From: Syngnathus acus
Taxonomy: Eukaryota > Chordata > Actinopteri > Syngnathiformes > Syngnathidae
Reading direction: 5' to 3'
Assembly (NCBI RefSeq): GCF_901709675.1
Contig: NC_051107.1
Location: forward strand, 3,412,001-3,476,000
Length of the DNA stretch: 64,000 nucleotides
Positions 1 through 20,521 of the stretch are shown here, piece after piece. Both the position numbers and the translations under genes were made by a program. Under the pieces are notes generated by a model. It saw nothing but the letters and a program-made list of their open reading frames with translations, made no database searches and had not been told where the DNA came from. Position 1 is the stretch's first letter. Every line of letters starts with the position of its first letter.

Positions 1-3000
1 CAAATTTGGATGTCATCGTTTTGATCAACTGGTCAGCTGTTGATTCGATTTTAAAATCCGGCGACTAGTTCAACCAATCACTGGATGCTTTGTATCGCGG
101 GGTACGTTCGAGGTATTTTCATGGAATAACAAGCCGGAAGGACTCAGAGGTCTGCAGACTCGGATCAATTCGTGGATCCCACAGTTCAAAGCAAACATGG
201 TGACGCGGTATTTAGCTGTTATGCTACATACAAATGAAATAAACTGCCGACCAGAGTGAAGTACAAATACTTTTGAATCCAGAGAGGCAATCCTTCGAGT
301 TGCCTTGTGTTTGAAATCTGCTATATAAATAAATAAAGCTGCCTTGCCTATTATAGCGAATGCTGCCTGGTTGTTTATTTCAGCCGCCATTCGTGTTTAC
401 ACTAGCGCTCGTGCAACAGCTGTGTTCAGGTACAAGTAAAGTCACTGTGTTTCTTTCTGTTTGGTATTTCGATACAGATGACTAAGGGAATTGGCATACT
501 TAGACTTTCCTATATTGTGGATAAGAGAATGTTTCTTCATCATTTTAATTTAAGTCAAAAACAATTTCCATCGCCAGATGCGTTAGCAAGTATCCGTACT
601 CGGTATCGGGTATTACTAAAACGCCAAGTACTTGTTCCGATAAAAATAGCATCGATGCATCCCTAGCTGCGCCCGAATGAGGGGTGAAAAGTCAAACAAT
701 TAGCATTAGCTTCTGTTTGTATTTTCTGACGGATAGGAAATATGAGCCGTATTAATTTCTCATTCCTCTCTTACGATCAAACTGCACACAATTGTTTTAA
801 AAGTGCTTTACAAAAGCCGTTCGGAATACAACTCTGTCAGATCCAGGAAAATTAATATTAGGAGGAACTGACCAACTCCGCACCCTTGGCTTATCGTGGG
901 AATAAAGAACGTAGAAAAAAAACTGAAAATACAAAGCCGCTGCCTGCTCACCTTGACGCCCACGCAGCTGCTGCCTGTTCAAACAGACATCCTCTCGTCC
1001 ACGTTAGCTTGTGCATCCGCGCTCCGACCGCATGATCCTCCGTCGTGGCTCTCAAAGCCGGCTGGGTTTGGTCCCGCGGCGCAACATTGCGCGAGCCTCA
1101 AAAAAGCAGACAGCCGGCTGGCGTGCGCGATGGGGAGGAAGGAGAGGGGGGAAAGCTGCCGATGAACTGTTCACCTGCAGGTCGACTTGCGTGACGCCAG
1201 TGGGAGGGGACGGACAGGGGCGATGGCAAGACGGGAAGCCACCGCAGCACAACATCGCACGCACGCGACTGGAGTGGAGTGACGGGAGAAAAAAAAAAAG
1301 CTGCAGCTGCACAGCGCGGCCACGATTAGCGCAACAAAACGCAAGGTCGATCGCAATTATTGATGCTTTTTAAACTTTTGGACCACCGTCAAAAAGAGTA
1401 GTGTAGTAGGTCTAAGTGTTCACAACAATGTTCAATTGAAATAAGAGCATACGCACATAACTTAGGCGTTCTTTACGATAGTAACCGGATACCACACTTC
1501 AAGAATTAATCATTTATGACATGGCGGCCGTGCATTTGGCCAGAGAGCATTCAGTGGGGGATTTACCTGACTTAATGTTAATATCACGTCACAATTATAG
1601 AAAGTCGACTTTATGTGTCGAGCACGTTATACACAGGGCAGCTAAAATCGTTCACAAACGAAAAAAGTAGGACACGAATGAACATTCCGGCTCAATGACG
1701 TTTGAAATCGGATTGATTAAAGAAACCGCCTCACTGACAACATCATTGGTTGATTCCGAACGCCCTGAGGCATATTAAATCATCATGGCGGCGCTGAAAT
1801 CTAATTAAACAATCCAAAATTTGCCAAAAATCAATGATGGATGGATTTCAATTTGAATCGAAGAGAACTTCCAATCATGACACCCCGAGACAGTGAATGA
1901 TGCTGTTGGTTAAGTCCAAGTGATGCAACCACGCATTGATGACCCCCGCGTGATAAGCGGCAGTGGGAAATGGCGTTATACGCTTAATGGTGTCTTTTCA
2001 GGGAGGATTTGCCCCATTAAAGATACCATCATCTCAATTAAACATGTGTGCCCTTGAAGACTCCTCGTTCCAGTTCCCCCACCACCACAGTGCCGCCGCA
2101 GTCTCATTATTTACACTGGAGGTTACACAATGTTATAGAAGAATCTATAGGGCTCGGGGCAAACTAGCCAAGCTAATGTTTTGTTGTTGTTTTTTTTCTA
2201 GCTGACTGGAGACAGAACACTTCAAGTGTCGAAAAAATTCTCGCAGTTTTGTTCCGAGCTTTATTTACGTCAAACGGAAAATTGATATCTTTCATAAACC
2301 GCATTTGCATTTGTACAATTCATCACAGTTTGAAGCCTCCTCTTTAGTCCCCCATTGTGTCCATCGAGTCCACCGCACGCAAACAGAAACCCGGCAAGAA
2401 ATTCATCAAAATTGTCTTTGCAGAAGGATGAATCCGTCTCATTAGCTGCGAGCCATGTGAGAATGAGGCCGATGCCTTATTACTGACTTCGGTCTAATCA
2501 CGACGCGCTGGTAATTATGAGCTTTCAACCCAGGACACCGTGACAAGACAAATGGGTGTATGTTTCCATGGCGCCGGCCATCAAAGAGGGTAATGCCAGA
2601 GTGTCCATTTTTCCCAGCAGAAAGATTTGCTGATACTTAAAGGAGTGGAGACATCGATAATAAACTGTTTGAAATGCTGGAGGGGAAGCAGCTTGATGGA
2701 TTCGAAGAATACGGTGCGTCAAAAATCAAGCGTGTTTGCGATGAGCCACGTCCTTCCTTACCTGGGGGATAATTGTAGATTATTTGGCATATGTCTGGTT
2801 TAAATATAATCACTGATTATACGGGGAAGGCAGGTATGACTCGAGGTGGCTTTTTTTTTCTAGTTACTCAGGTACTAATTGAAAATGACACTTTGGGTAA
2901 TATGCGAGATTTAAGAGCATCTCTTTATTTATAAACTTCTATCGAAAAGAAAGCGTAGCGATGATGACGCAACGTTCCACATGCTTCGAATTATTGTTGC

Positions 3001-5939
3001 CTTTAGTGCACCGAGCTGCTGCGAGGCATCTTTGCGGTGTGTTTGAGTGCATGTATAAGTGTTTGTCTGCATCAAACGCCGATGCTTTCACTTCACCCGC
3101 CGACGTTTTGACCCCCGCACCAATTCCTTTCCCCATTCAAAAGCTTTCTGCCACCTGCTTCGAGATGCTGTGTGGGTATAAATAATGCACGGTGGCGGTT
3201 GCGCACGGCGGTTTTGTCCATTGGGATGTTAAGGATCAGCACTTTGGTGACCATTTGGAAATGTGAATAGCACTGTTGGTAATGTACAAACTGTGTGATT
3301 GTCCCACAAGAGTCAAAGTGACTCCATTTTAGCTTAAAAGAGGGGCGAGGGGGTCACTGCCATCATACTTTAAAATTGTCTGAAAGTTTGATACGGAATA
3401 AAATCACCACTACAAATTCAAAATATTTTTGTAAAAATGTATTATGTCTGACAGATTAAACTTGGACCAGTTATATAGTAGAAAAAAAAAAGAAAAGAAA
3501 ATTTGTTATGGTAAAAGGGTGACAAAATCAACGAGTTCAAGCAGTTTATCTGTCGAATAAACAAAAAAAATTTTTTGAATTAAGGCCCACCGAGGATTTA
3601 ATAGGTGGTGCAATACCGCCCTCATGTGGAGAGTGAAGGTATTGCACTGTCATTTGCTGGCTTTTTTCAAATTGCACAGGTTTTTATTTTTCTGTCGCAA
3701 ATCGTGTTTTGCTGGGTGTGATTTTCCCTGAAAGTGATGTTGACACACACGGGCGTCATTTATCATGCTATCATGCATTCCGCCTTGACCCAAAGTTCAG
3801 TGACTCAGGTTAGGGAGTTCAAATTCGGGAAGTAAGACGCCCTTGAATGTAACACGGCGAAAGATATTATTTTGTTGACTTATCTTTGGATTCCACTTAG
3901 TGCGGAGTGGGAGTACGTTTGCCCGCCTGCACAGCGGCAGGGTGAAAGGGTCAAAGCCGAAAATACCGTGTCGACAGGGAAGTGGAGGTGGCCGAGTTGC
4001 ACGAGGGAAGAATTCGGATCCTCGCACATCTTGTTAGGAAGCGTGTCATCTGAAAAGCTCAGGAAACAATAACATTCTTGCCCGGGGGGGAACTGGTCGT
4101 GCCCCCGACCCTCCTCTCAGACAAAAGCTTGAGAAGGAAAAAATGTTTTTTGATAAGACACGGACGCTAGGAAACCTTTCCAGGGGCCCTCTTCAATTGT
4201 TCGATGGAAAAGTACAGGGACTTGGCTGGAGACCAAAACGCCCGCTTGCATGTCGGTCGGCCTCCAGAGCGCCAATGCAATTTGGGCAAACAACCGGCGC
4301 ATGACGCCCTGTCGGACAAATCCCCCGTTTGTCCACTCGACAAGGGACACTTTCATATTGAGGCGCGGCGGCGTGCTGGGAAAACCTGCAGACTGATCGC
4401 AGGCAATTCCAGCGAAAACAGCTCGAGACAAAAAAGAGATGAACTGAGCTGTCCTTCTAGTCGCTGAAGCAGAAGAACACCAGACAACAAACTCCAACGG
4501 CTCACATGACAAGTGAGCCACACGCAGAGAAAAATAGCCGAAGGCTATTTTTGCGTTTGAAATTGGTCGACTTGTTTGGCTAATATTTCAAACCTGGGGC
4601 GCTGTGACCTTATGACTTTATTTAGAAATCATTATCCAGGAATATGTCATTTTAAAATGTAAATGAGATTCAGAACGTGTCCAAACACATCTCCGCTGTG
4701 TTCCTCAAAGAAGAAATAAAGCAAACAATAACAAAGCTGGCAACAATGAGGATTGGGGGGGTGGGGGGGGACCTCAAGCTGCGTCATAACTGACAAACAA
4801 CTTTCGCCCATCTGCACATGTCCGGCAAAATTAGGGGACACGTGCGCACCGCGGTGGTGGTCCTTCTAAACCGGATGACCGTTGGGTGCCTGTTTGGGTC
4901 GGCCGAGGTACCCCCATTAACGCGGAGGGGAATCAAAACGGTCCAAAAAAACACATTGCGTAACGGGTTATGTAAGGGGCTTGAGAAAATTAATAGTTGA
5001 AGCGGAGAAGTGGAAGAATTGGCAAATGATGTCGAGGCCTAGCACGAGGGGCACCCCGGATGCTTTCGGGGAGGGGTTATCACTGAGCCCCGAAAGAACT
5101 GCGAATGAATCCAAAGCTGCTAATGAAGCAGAAGATAGATATTAGCAAAAACAACAATAGCGAGAGACGTGGCGCTACCTCGAGAATACTTTCCTAATCC
5201 GCCGCTAACGTTATACTTCACAGGAGGTTGCATCCATCTTGTCTTAACTGTCGGGTTGTTCGTCAGCCTGTGCCTCAAAGCATTTTTTTTTTTTTGGTCT
5301 CCTTTAATAGGCTACGCCATTGCGAACCATCAATCTGACTTGTTTACTGCTAGCGAATAACGCTGGGCAGTAATGGAAGAAGATCCATTCATGGAATCAA
5401 AGCCGCCGGGGAATTCAGCTTGACGGGAGAGGAAATGGATGTCTTATGTTTCAGATTTTTTACATTTAAACATGCCATACTCCTAAGACACGTGTATCTC
5501 AAATCATCTTTCCCCATTGAAATAAATGGAAATGCCATTAATCCGTTCCAGCCTCCTTTTTTTTCCGAATGCGTTTTGAGGAGACAAAATAGCTCCCTAC
5601 AGGATTGTCCTGTAAAGAATTAAACATTTTTTGCATCGTTCATTGTTTGGAGACGATTGAAAAAGCCAAAATCTTCCATTTCCAAACCAAACAGCATCAT
5701 TAACTCACGTCTACCAACACAATCGGAACGTAAACAAAAATCTCACACGTTTCAGAGATAATACATTGACCCAACACAGAATTCTTCCGGTTTCCAAGAT
5801 AAGAAGCAATGACGCCAATCTCACTTGTTCTCGTGTTAATGGCCGACAACATTCCTGCGCACGGAATATCCCCGATAACGCTTCCACCTGCAGTGACTCA
5901 CTCAGCAAGATCACATTGGAATCTTTAAATTGAGTTCCA

Positions 5940-6265
5940 TATCAAAGTCAAAGTCAAAAAAGTCAAAGTCAGCTTTATTGTCAATCCCTTCATACGTCAA
6001 GACACACAAAGAAACCGAAATTCCGTTTCCTCCATCCCACGGTGACGAGACATACAAGTAGGCGACACAAAACAAAAACAAGTAGGCACAAACCATAAAT
6101 AATAAATAATAAATAAAATAAAATGAGCGATGAATAAAACAGACCAATAACCCATTGAATATGAGGGGCAAAACCGAGCCAGTGAGCATACAGCAAGAAC
6201 AGGACGCTACGCTGAAAGGGGGAGCGAGTTCAGGATCCTAACAGCCTGGAGTACGAAGCTGTTGG
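5940..6265. repeat. Dispersed interspersed-repeat fragment
   Basis: The segment opens with reiterated AAAGTC units leading into GTCAGCTTTATTGTCAA and ends with a block reading TTCAGGATCCTAACAGCCTG followed by AAGCTGTTGG. From memory, both end blocks belong to a repeat scattered through many teleost genomes. An internal simple tract of AAT/AAAT units lies at about 6098-6122. The class of element was not determined. Confidence 0.5.
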
Positions 6266-8735
6266 AATATAGAATAAAAGTGAATTCTAATCTAACTTTA
6301 TGGCAACTAAATATTTTTATCACAGGAATTGGCATTGGGGCCTATTTTGAAGGCTATTTTTAGGAGATTGAAGACTTTGTGAGCAAAAAAACAAAAACAA
6401 AAATACCCATCTGGACAAACAGTCATTTGCCAGAGGTGAGAAGTCTGTTGGAGTCTGTGATCTTTCCATTTTAAGCGAGTCAAACAGAGAAGAAAAACAC
6501 CAATTGCTTGTACGAGTGGGCCCTCCTGTGTTGTCAAGTCAATGCGAAAACAGCAGCAGATGTGGTTCTTTGGAGAAAAACAAAAAAAAAGAACGGGGTG
6601 ATTACGGCACAATAAGCTTTTTTTAAAATGCCCAAGACCGGTAATTGTTTAATTGGAGTCATTTGTGTGTTCAAGAGATCATCGACTCGTATGAGGGATC
6701 GCTGTCCAAGTTATGTAAGTCGGACTTTTGTTTGACCGGCTTACTCAACATGGTGTAAAAAATCAAAGAAATGTTCTGCTCTCAAGTTTATGCAAACAAC
6801 CGTTGGTCACTATTACGCACGGCGGGGTCAAGTGTTGTCTGTGTTTGCTCCGAACATTTTTTTTTTCATATGCTGTACTAACTTACCTGTTGACGTAATC
6901 AAAAAAATGATTTTTGGCATCACTCTTTTTTTTTCTTCAAATTATTTAACAAATGACAACTGCTATTAGTACTATTATTCCTTTCTGGTGACCTCAAATG
7001 ATCCGGAGAGCATATCATCCGCAGCGCCAGGATATTTAATCGGTGTCAGCTGAAGAAATCGTGCTCTCATGTGAGACGTTATTTCCGTGGAGCGATTTTG
7101 AGCGTGACATGACATTTATTTCTGATTTAAGCCACCAACGTTGATAGCGGAGATTCCCGTGGGTCCCGAGAATTGCTCGTCCTTGCCTATTTTTAGTTTA
7201 AAAAGTTCACAGTTGGTTCTTTAGTGAAATTTGAAGCTCAAAAATGTTCATCAAGAACATTTTTTGTATGGTGTTGCCTGTGTTCAAATGTAACTTGTTC
7301 CGCAGCATCAAAGCTGCCTTTACTATTTCACCATCAAACGGCAGCGGCAATAAACAGTTTTTTTTAGAATTGTTTACTATCTACCAAACAGCTGCTTGTT
7401 GTGAATTTTGTGGCCACGTCGCCTCGCACTCTCAAATTTTTCCGTGCAAGTCTGGGAAAGAATTGTCCGAGCGCGGGCTTGTCTCTCGAAAAACGTGTTA
7501 GTCGTGTTATACGTAAGTTAAGCAGTGAGTTATGACGATAGACTTTTAAAAATAGGACTATCCCTCGCAATATCCCAAATTCTATTCTCAGTTCTGTTAA
7601 CTAAAGGCAAACTTAATAAACAGCAACCATTTGTATTGTGAAGATTATTTCCTTCTGTTCTTAAGTCCTGTAAGTGAGTCATCCTGCCTTAGCTTTCCCT
7701 TACGGAATGTCCCTCTTCCCTCCAATGTGGCCAGACGGAATGTAAACAAAGGCGACCCTCTCCTCGGACTATTTTTAATTCCCTTTAAAAAGTTTGGATT
7801 GGATAATCCGAAACAACAATTAAGATTACTCAAAGATATTTGAGACAAGGGAGGCTTTCCTCATTGCGGTTTGGGGGAGGGGGGACGGGGGTGTTGTTGG
7901 GGTGTCAGATTGGGACCCCCCTCCACCCACCCAGCAGTGAAACATGAGGCTTCACTAGCTGCCGTCATCACATGGCACATGGAAATTTCCACTCAGGCTC
8001 CTTGCTTGTTAAATGGGAAGGGTCTCCATCTCTTGTTTCCAATAGTCCTCCTCCTCCTCCCGCTTTTGCTGCTACTTACAACTGCCTTCCACTCACACTT
8101 GGTAAGCCCTCTTATCGTCTTACTTTTTTTTAAATATTCCGATTGTTGTAATGCTCTCGAATGGCTCACTTAACATGTGCTTTTTTTGAGCGACGTGATT
8201 AAGATGAATGCAACAGTAGCGTTTCCTGCAGGGTGGCGCCGCGCGTAAACAAAGCAAAAATAATTCTAGTTACTCATTTAGGGAATTAAAACAACCCCCC
8301 GGTTAAGCTGTTTGCATTCAAGCGGTTGAGTTCGTTTTATTATCCCTTACCTTTCTTTTTTTTTTTTCTCCCCCCCCCCCCCGACGCGTTGTAGAACAAA
8401 ACAAAAAGGTTCTGCCTGCCTGTCTGCGTGGGGGCACATGGCGTGGAGCTAAACACGCTTCTGTCCAGAGTCGATTGGGAAATGTGGATGGCGGGTTTTT
8501 TATGTAACAGGAGAGCTAATAATGTTGTGACTGCAATCATGAGGTCCGATGTTGGTGCTATTAGCGCAACTCGAGACTTCTTTTTTTTTTTAAGCAGCCT
8601 AATTTAACTCAATGATTATTTGACTCAAGGTACATTTTCCGTGCACATACTGTATTTATGTAGACAGTAGAAGTTTTGCTACTACAAATAAATTTAATGC
8701 TACAACTAACTATGAATAAATGGCCAAAATTGATT

Positions 8736-8963
8736 ATATTATTATTATATATTATTTATTATATTATTATATTATATATATTTATGCTTATTATTTAATG
8801 TGTTCATAAAATCGACACGGGTAAAAATGCTTATATTCAAAATTATATATATATATATATAATTATTATTATATATTATTTAGTATATTATTATATTATA
8901 TATATTTATAATTATTATTTAATGTGTTCATAAAATCGACACATGGGTAAAAATACTCAAAAT
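8736..8963. repeat. Two-copy tandem duplication, period about 124 bp
   Basis: An AT-rich block ending in TGTGTTCATAAAATCGACAC is present twice, the shared tail starting at 8799 and 8923. The copies begin with the same TATTATTATATATTATTTA-type run. They differ by a few substitutions and a 2-bp AT insertion before GGGTAAAAAT, which implies a fairly recent duplication. No coding potential is seen. Confidence 0.85.
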
Positions 8964-11900
8964 GATATTTGAAGAACAGCTTTGATTTTCGCAATTGAAG
9001 TTTTTTTCAAGTGTCAAAAGTAAATGTCTTTCTATACATTTTCCAAGTCGTCGTATACTTTTGGCCTTCATTTTCTCCAGCGTTCCATTGTGTTGCTTAT
9101 CTGCAGCGTGTTTACACTGGTTTCAAGCCGGCCGGTATGAAGCAACGCACCCCTGACCACACAAAGACGAGATCCACTTTGGAAAATTTAAGGAACATCT
9201 TGAGCATATTTGAGTGGCATGTTCAGCCTATTGTTGCCACTCTGGTTGCTATTAATACATGCAAATATTTGCCCCTGGCCTACTTTACCACATTTTTCCA
9301 GTCAGCATCGACCTAAAAGACAGTTTTGTCTCTATGAAACATCTGGAGCGGCACATAAATGACATATTTTTTTCAGTACTGGTCAAGGATATTAGGTCAT
9401 AAAATGCCACGGAATCCGCTAAAAAATTTAGCAGTAATGAATTATTATATGAGCGAATAACGAAACAATCTCCGTCCTATTAATTGCTTGGGCTCAAGTT
9501 ATTGTCGAGTGTTGCGGTTACACCTCAGCAATGAATTTAGCAGCGCGGCGCCGAGCCGATTCATCCGGGGACGAATGCGCAACTTGTCAAGACGCGCCTC
9601 GAACTCATCCATCTCCGTTTCCAGGCCCCCCTCGGAAGTGTTCATCGAAGGTGGGCCACCCTATCTCTTCTCGTTTTAGTGACAAGCAGCCTTGGAGGTT
9701 GGCTGGAAGGGAGGGGTGGGGGTTCAAATTTGTTTTCCTCTTTTCCACATGATGGTCAGAGGTCACAGGTCAACCACAAGGGCTCAGTGTGTCGTTTGAG
9801 ATCTTGTAAACACGGCGAGATGTTTGGCCACACAGCTGCTCGGATGTGCTGCTAGCTTATTCGTAAACACAAATAGCAAGCGGTGCCGTTGGCCATTAGC
9901 GCGACATGCTAACTAGTGTCAACAATGACAGATAAAAATCAAACTTCTTTATCTATTTGTCTTCAACAGAATAACATGGACTATTTGTCAACTTCATACT
10001 TTAAATAAAAGGTTGAAGAGCCTTTTTTTAAGGCAATGTCCTTAATAGAAGCTGTGTTTGCTTTTACAGCACTCTGCTTTTGCATTTTTAGTACAAGGCG
10101 CCCCAGCACAATGAATTGAAAAAGCATTTGAAGTCATTCTTCAACTCTCTTGGCGAGCCAAGGAAAACCGGGCTGGACGGCTGCCTGAGCTTCGCGCAGC
10201 AAAGCGAAACAGCCCGCCGCCATAAATAATACACAAAATGACTTAGGCGCAAGCTTGACCATAAGTTACGCAACAGGTGACAAAGGAGAACTGTCAGTTG
10301 CCAAATGACATTAAGCCAGCAAACACTGAGCCATTGTAAGGAGGAACATAGACGCGAGCAGGGTTTAGTTACGAAGATAAACAAGTAAAGCAAGAAAATA
10401 ACTACTCTGAAAATTCTAAGATTGTACTACCCTGTTTTATTTGGCAGAGCACTTTGCACGGTGATGTTAAATAAATAATCCAGACACCGTCAGGATCTCC
10501 CGCACTGAACCCGCTAACCCTTCGGACGAAGGCAAAGAAGCCGTAAAAGCACGGCGGTGCCGTCACGTTAAAGTTTGCGGATCAATGCAAAGCGATAAGA
10601 GGAAGAAGTCACAAACAAGGTTAGGGCACATGAGGTGCTGGTACAAAAGGTCAAGTTTAGGTGGCTGTTGTTGTCATTGTGTGACGCCATTGGGAGATTT
10701 TGTCTATGTTTTGACGTCCGAAATGAAGTAGGAGTTGTCACGGCGATGATAGATTCCTCCCGCGTGGAGAGACGGTTAGGAGGTGATGGGCGTCACACAA
10801 GCTTTGTTTTTGAGGACGTGGCACTTGGAAATTCGGGAGCTGCCTGATTCCAGCAGATGTGTTGAAACAAAAAAGTGAATCCCAAAGTCTTTGCTCACTT
10901 ATATCATAAGCTGTTATGTCATACGGACCTAGCGGCGGCTTAGCAAGCACGGGAGCCAGAAATATACGTCGTCTCAGACCTGTGAAATTCTTCGAGGCTC
11001 CGCGGGCACTGTCAAGTCTTCGATAGAGCTCTCAAGGATTTTAACAACCGACTGAAGAATGATTCCCAAGATCGAGTGATTTTTTTGAAATTAGATCTGG
11101 GGTTTCCATGAACAAGAAACTACCAAGGTAAAGAGGCTAAAAGATTGTTTTGACGAAAATGACTTGGATAAGACATTCACCTTGTGAAAATGGCTAATAG
11201 GTCATCAGGGACAGTTGGTTAAGGGTCTGCAAAAAAAAAAAAAAACGAGGAAGTGCACCCTTGAAACACTGCCTGTGGTGTTTACACAGAACCTATCAAT
11301 GGTGGTAAATTCCATGGTGGTGTGTGACTATATATATAGCAATATGGTGTTTCATAACAGGAAGGTGTCAACACAGGTGATGTCCTTGTTGCTAGGTAAC
11401 TGATCTTCGAGTCTAAGGGTGTTCTTTTTGTTACATCACAGCATTTTCAATTTCCGTCGCCAAAACTGGAGGACTTCGATTATTCATGCCTTGCCGAACG
11501 CCGGCATTGTCCGTCGGTATACTTTATGGCGCCTCGTCCATCCCTCGCCCCTCCCCTCCAGCTTTCTGGTAACAGGTGATTGGCTGAGCATTTGTTGAAG
11601 TTATCTCAGGAATGTCGGTGGAGTGAGTTTTGGTGTAAATTACCGCCGTGTGTAACTTTTTGGGGTAATAGACCCCAGACTCTCTTTTCAAATGAGCTAG
11701 TTGCTAGATCAGATCTCTTTAACCGGCAAGGTGGCAACTGAGGATTCTCGGGAGTTCACTGTATGTTCTGCCTGTTTGGACATTACGACGAGATAACGCC
11801 TCATCCTTGACATGTACGCGACCTTGGGCACAGCGACATTCGCTGCGCCCGCTCTGATTGGCGGAGCGGCGGCACGTCCTACTTGTGTGGCGCGTGCCTG

Positions 11901-12131
11901 GCAATGCAGCTGGCAAAGGAAGATCATGTGACTTGTCACGTGATCACTTCATGCCAGGCAGGACAGACCTCACTAATGTGTGATACTGTCCGACGCTTAT
12001 AATAAGTCATCATAATGATGTTGTATTTCTTTTCTGAAGAGGTAGTTTGTGAGAGTGTGTGTTCAGAGGCCAGGCAGGGGGTGGAGGGGGTCGATTCTGA
12101 TGAGCGTGCTCAAAAGGAGAGCCCTGTCCTG

Positions 12132-12299
12132 ATTGGGTGACCGAAGTCCTCCCTCCCCCCTTTTAAAAGCGTCCCTTCTCACCTGAGTTAGAAAATAGCC
12201 GCAGCTCCTCGACCCTTCACTTCCCTGTCACCGTCCGACTACTAAAACGTATTTTTACGATTAGATTTTTTTTTTTTTCGCAAGGAATCTTCTGCCTGA
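12132..12299 (+). promoter_or_regulatory. slc38a4: Candidate slc38a4 promoter and non-coding first exon
   Basis: A reverse CCAAT box (ATTGG at 12132), a C-rich tract and a TATA-like TTTTAAAAG at 12161-12169 precede a stretch that ends at a good splice donor, GTGAGT at 12300. A first exon of roughly 12190-12299 would join the 5'-UTR exon that begins at about 13594. This is inferred from signals only; no transcript evidence is available. A TGATGCAAG element lies about 160 bp inside the proposed first intron, comparable to the intron-1 amino acid response element described for mammalian SLC38A2. Confidence 0.35.
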
Positions 12300-12457
12300 G
12301 TGAGTATGTTTTGGAATATGTTAGAGATGAGCTTTTCTTTTTAATGGACATTATTTGTTGATGCATGATCCGGCTGCAGAGTCGTGGCGAAACAAAAACA
12401 CAGCTGCTTTGCACTTTCTCGGCAGAAAAGAATTTTGCACTCAAGTAGTTTGTTGGC

Positions 12458-12466
12458 TGATGCAAG
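12458..12466 (+). promoter_or_regulatory. C/EBP-ATF composite (CARE/AARE) candidate
   Basis: TGATGCAAG, reverse complement CTTGCATCA, fits the ATF4-C/EBP composite consensus. It sits in the proposed first intron of slc38a4 and carries the extended GGC prefix shared with three other copies at 18779, 31256 and 33251. Confidence 0.45.
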
Positions 12467-13593
12467 ACATTGCTTGGGTGGAGAAGGTCAGAGGAAGTAC
12501 TTCTAGAAATGAAAGGAAAATATTTGACATTGCTTCATTTATCTGGCGGTCAGTCGCTAATGTTAAGTGAATATTAATCGCTTTGACTCGTTTAAATTTG
12601 AGACGTTTTGTTGCGATGCAGAACTCAGTTGCGGCTGAGTGACTATTTATTAATGCTTGCGAGTTATATAAAACCTGTCTCGGCAAATTAGGTCAGTGTG
12701 TGACCCTGGTGACATTTCAAATAAAATACAGCGGCTGAAAATTTGAGTGGAAACTTTCCAGGATACAAGGATTGTTACATCTTATGTTTCTTGGGACACG
12801 TTTGTGGCTTTCCCAATGAATCTTCCGCGGCCGCTAGTTGCACATGTGTATTCCAGATGTGGCCCAGCGACGTACATTAAAATGTTATGTGTCAATTAGT
12901 CTGACATGGCTAGGCAAGAATAAATATGAAATGATCAAATTGTGGAGGAGGGAGGAGAGAGGGGGGGGGGGGTCTTTAGGTCCAAGAGAAGCTAACCCGG
13001 TCAGACAGGTTAACCCTCTTGGTGTTGAAAAGTCAACAAGCAGGCATTAAAAAGCAAGGCAGAGGTGATTAGGCGGATTTCTGGGTACGGTTGTTAAAAG
13101 GTAACACGTGTAATCGGCTTAAACGGCGAAGCAAAAGTGTGTTAAATCGAATCAGCGGCGAGGGTCAGGCGGTTTGATTTTCACGTCCCGTGACGTCACT
13201 TCATCTGTTGACTGTAAACATGCGACGTGTATTGCGATGCAAAGACGTTTCTGCTGAGCGGTTTAAGACAGTCGGGAAACTTGGAGTCGGGCTCGGGTGA
13301 CATCATCTACCATAGCGTCGAATTTGGTGCCGATCCAATTTAACCTTGCTCTACAGAGGTTCATTCTCGCTCTAGTCTAAGAGCTCTTTGTGAGTCCTCT
13401 GACGCAGCAATTTGTGTTACACCGAATCGCTACATTACGTTACATAATAACGATGTTAAAGTGGAAAATGTGACGCTTGTCTCCTCCCCTGTGGGCCGAC
13501 GTGGACAAGGGGGCCCCTTGATGGCCGAAGAACATCTTGCATCCCTGACCTAGTTTTGGGATTTGTTGGTAAAACATCTATTTTTGTTTTTAG

Positions 13594-13700
13594 AATCACG
13601 TTTTGGAGATAAAGCACTCAAGCAAGGGTTAAAGGAGCACCTTGTGATCGTCGAAACTGTCAAGTAAGCATCGGAAATCCTCGTCCCGCCGTGAACCACT
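13594..13700 (+). other. slc38a4: 5'-UTR part of the first coding exon of slc38a4
   Basis: A pyrimidine-rich acceptor (TTTTTGTTTTTAG, ending at 13593) precedes this stretch, which runs into the start codon at 13701. It contains no upstream ATG. The boundary is inferred from the acceptor. Confidence 0.5.

Positions 13701-20521
<6,821 letters not shown>

Larger units (their letters stand above)
1..12100. other. Gene-poor flank downstream of nothing recognisable
   Basis: No open reading frame here has family resemblance or is bounded by convincing splice sites. In human the next gene beyond SLC38A4 is AMIGO2, which has a long single coding exon; no such long ORF is present, so that neighbour is not in the window. 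The stretch holds a dispersed repeat near 6 kb, a 124-bp tandem duplication near 8.8 kb, and homopolymer tracts. One TGATGCAA core is at 1921. A CTCF-like motif on the minus strand is at about 3615-3629. Confidence 0.6.

Noticed and set aside
1921-1929. TGATGCAAC as part of the slc38a composite-element cluster
   Set aside because: It is more than 10 kb from the slc38a4 promoter and consistent with the one or two copies expected by chance in the window.
7244-7501. 85-codon plus-strand open frame
   Set aside because: Composition and lack of any motif or splice signal point to chance.
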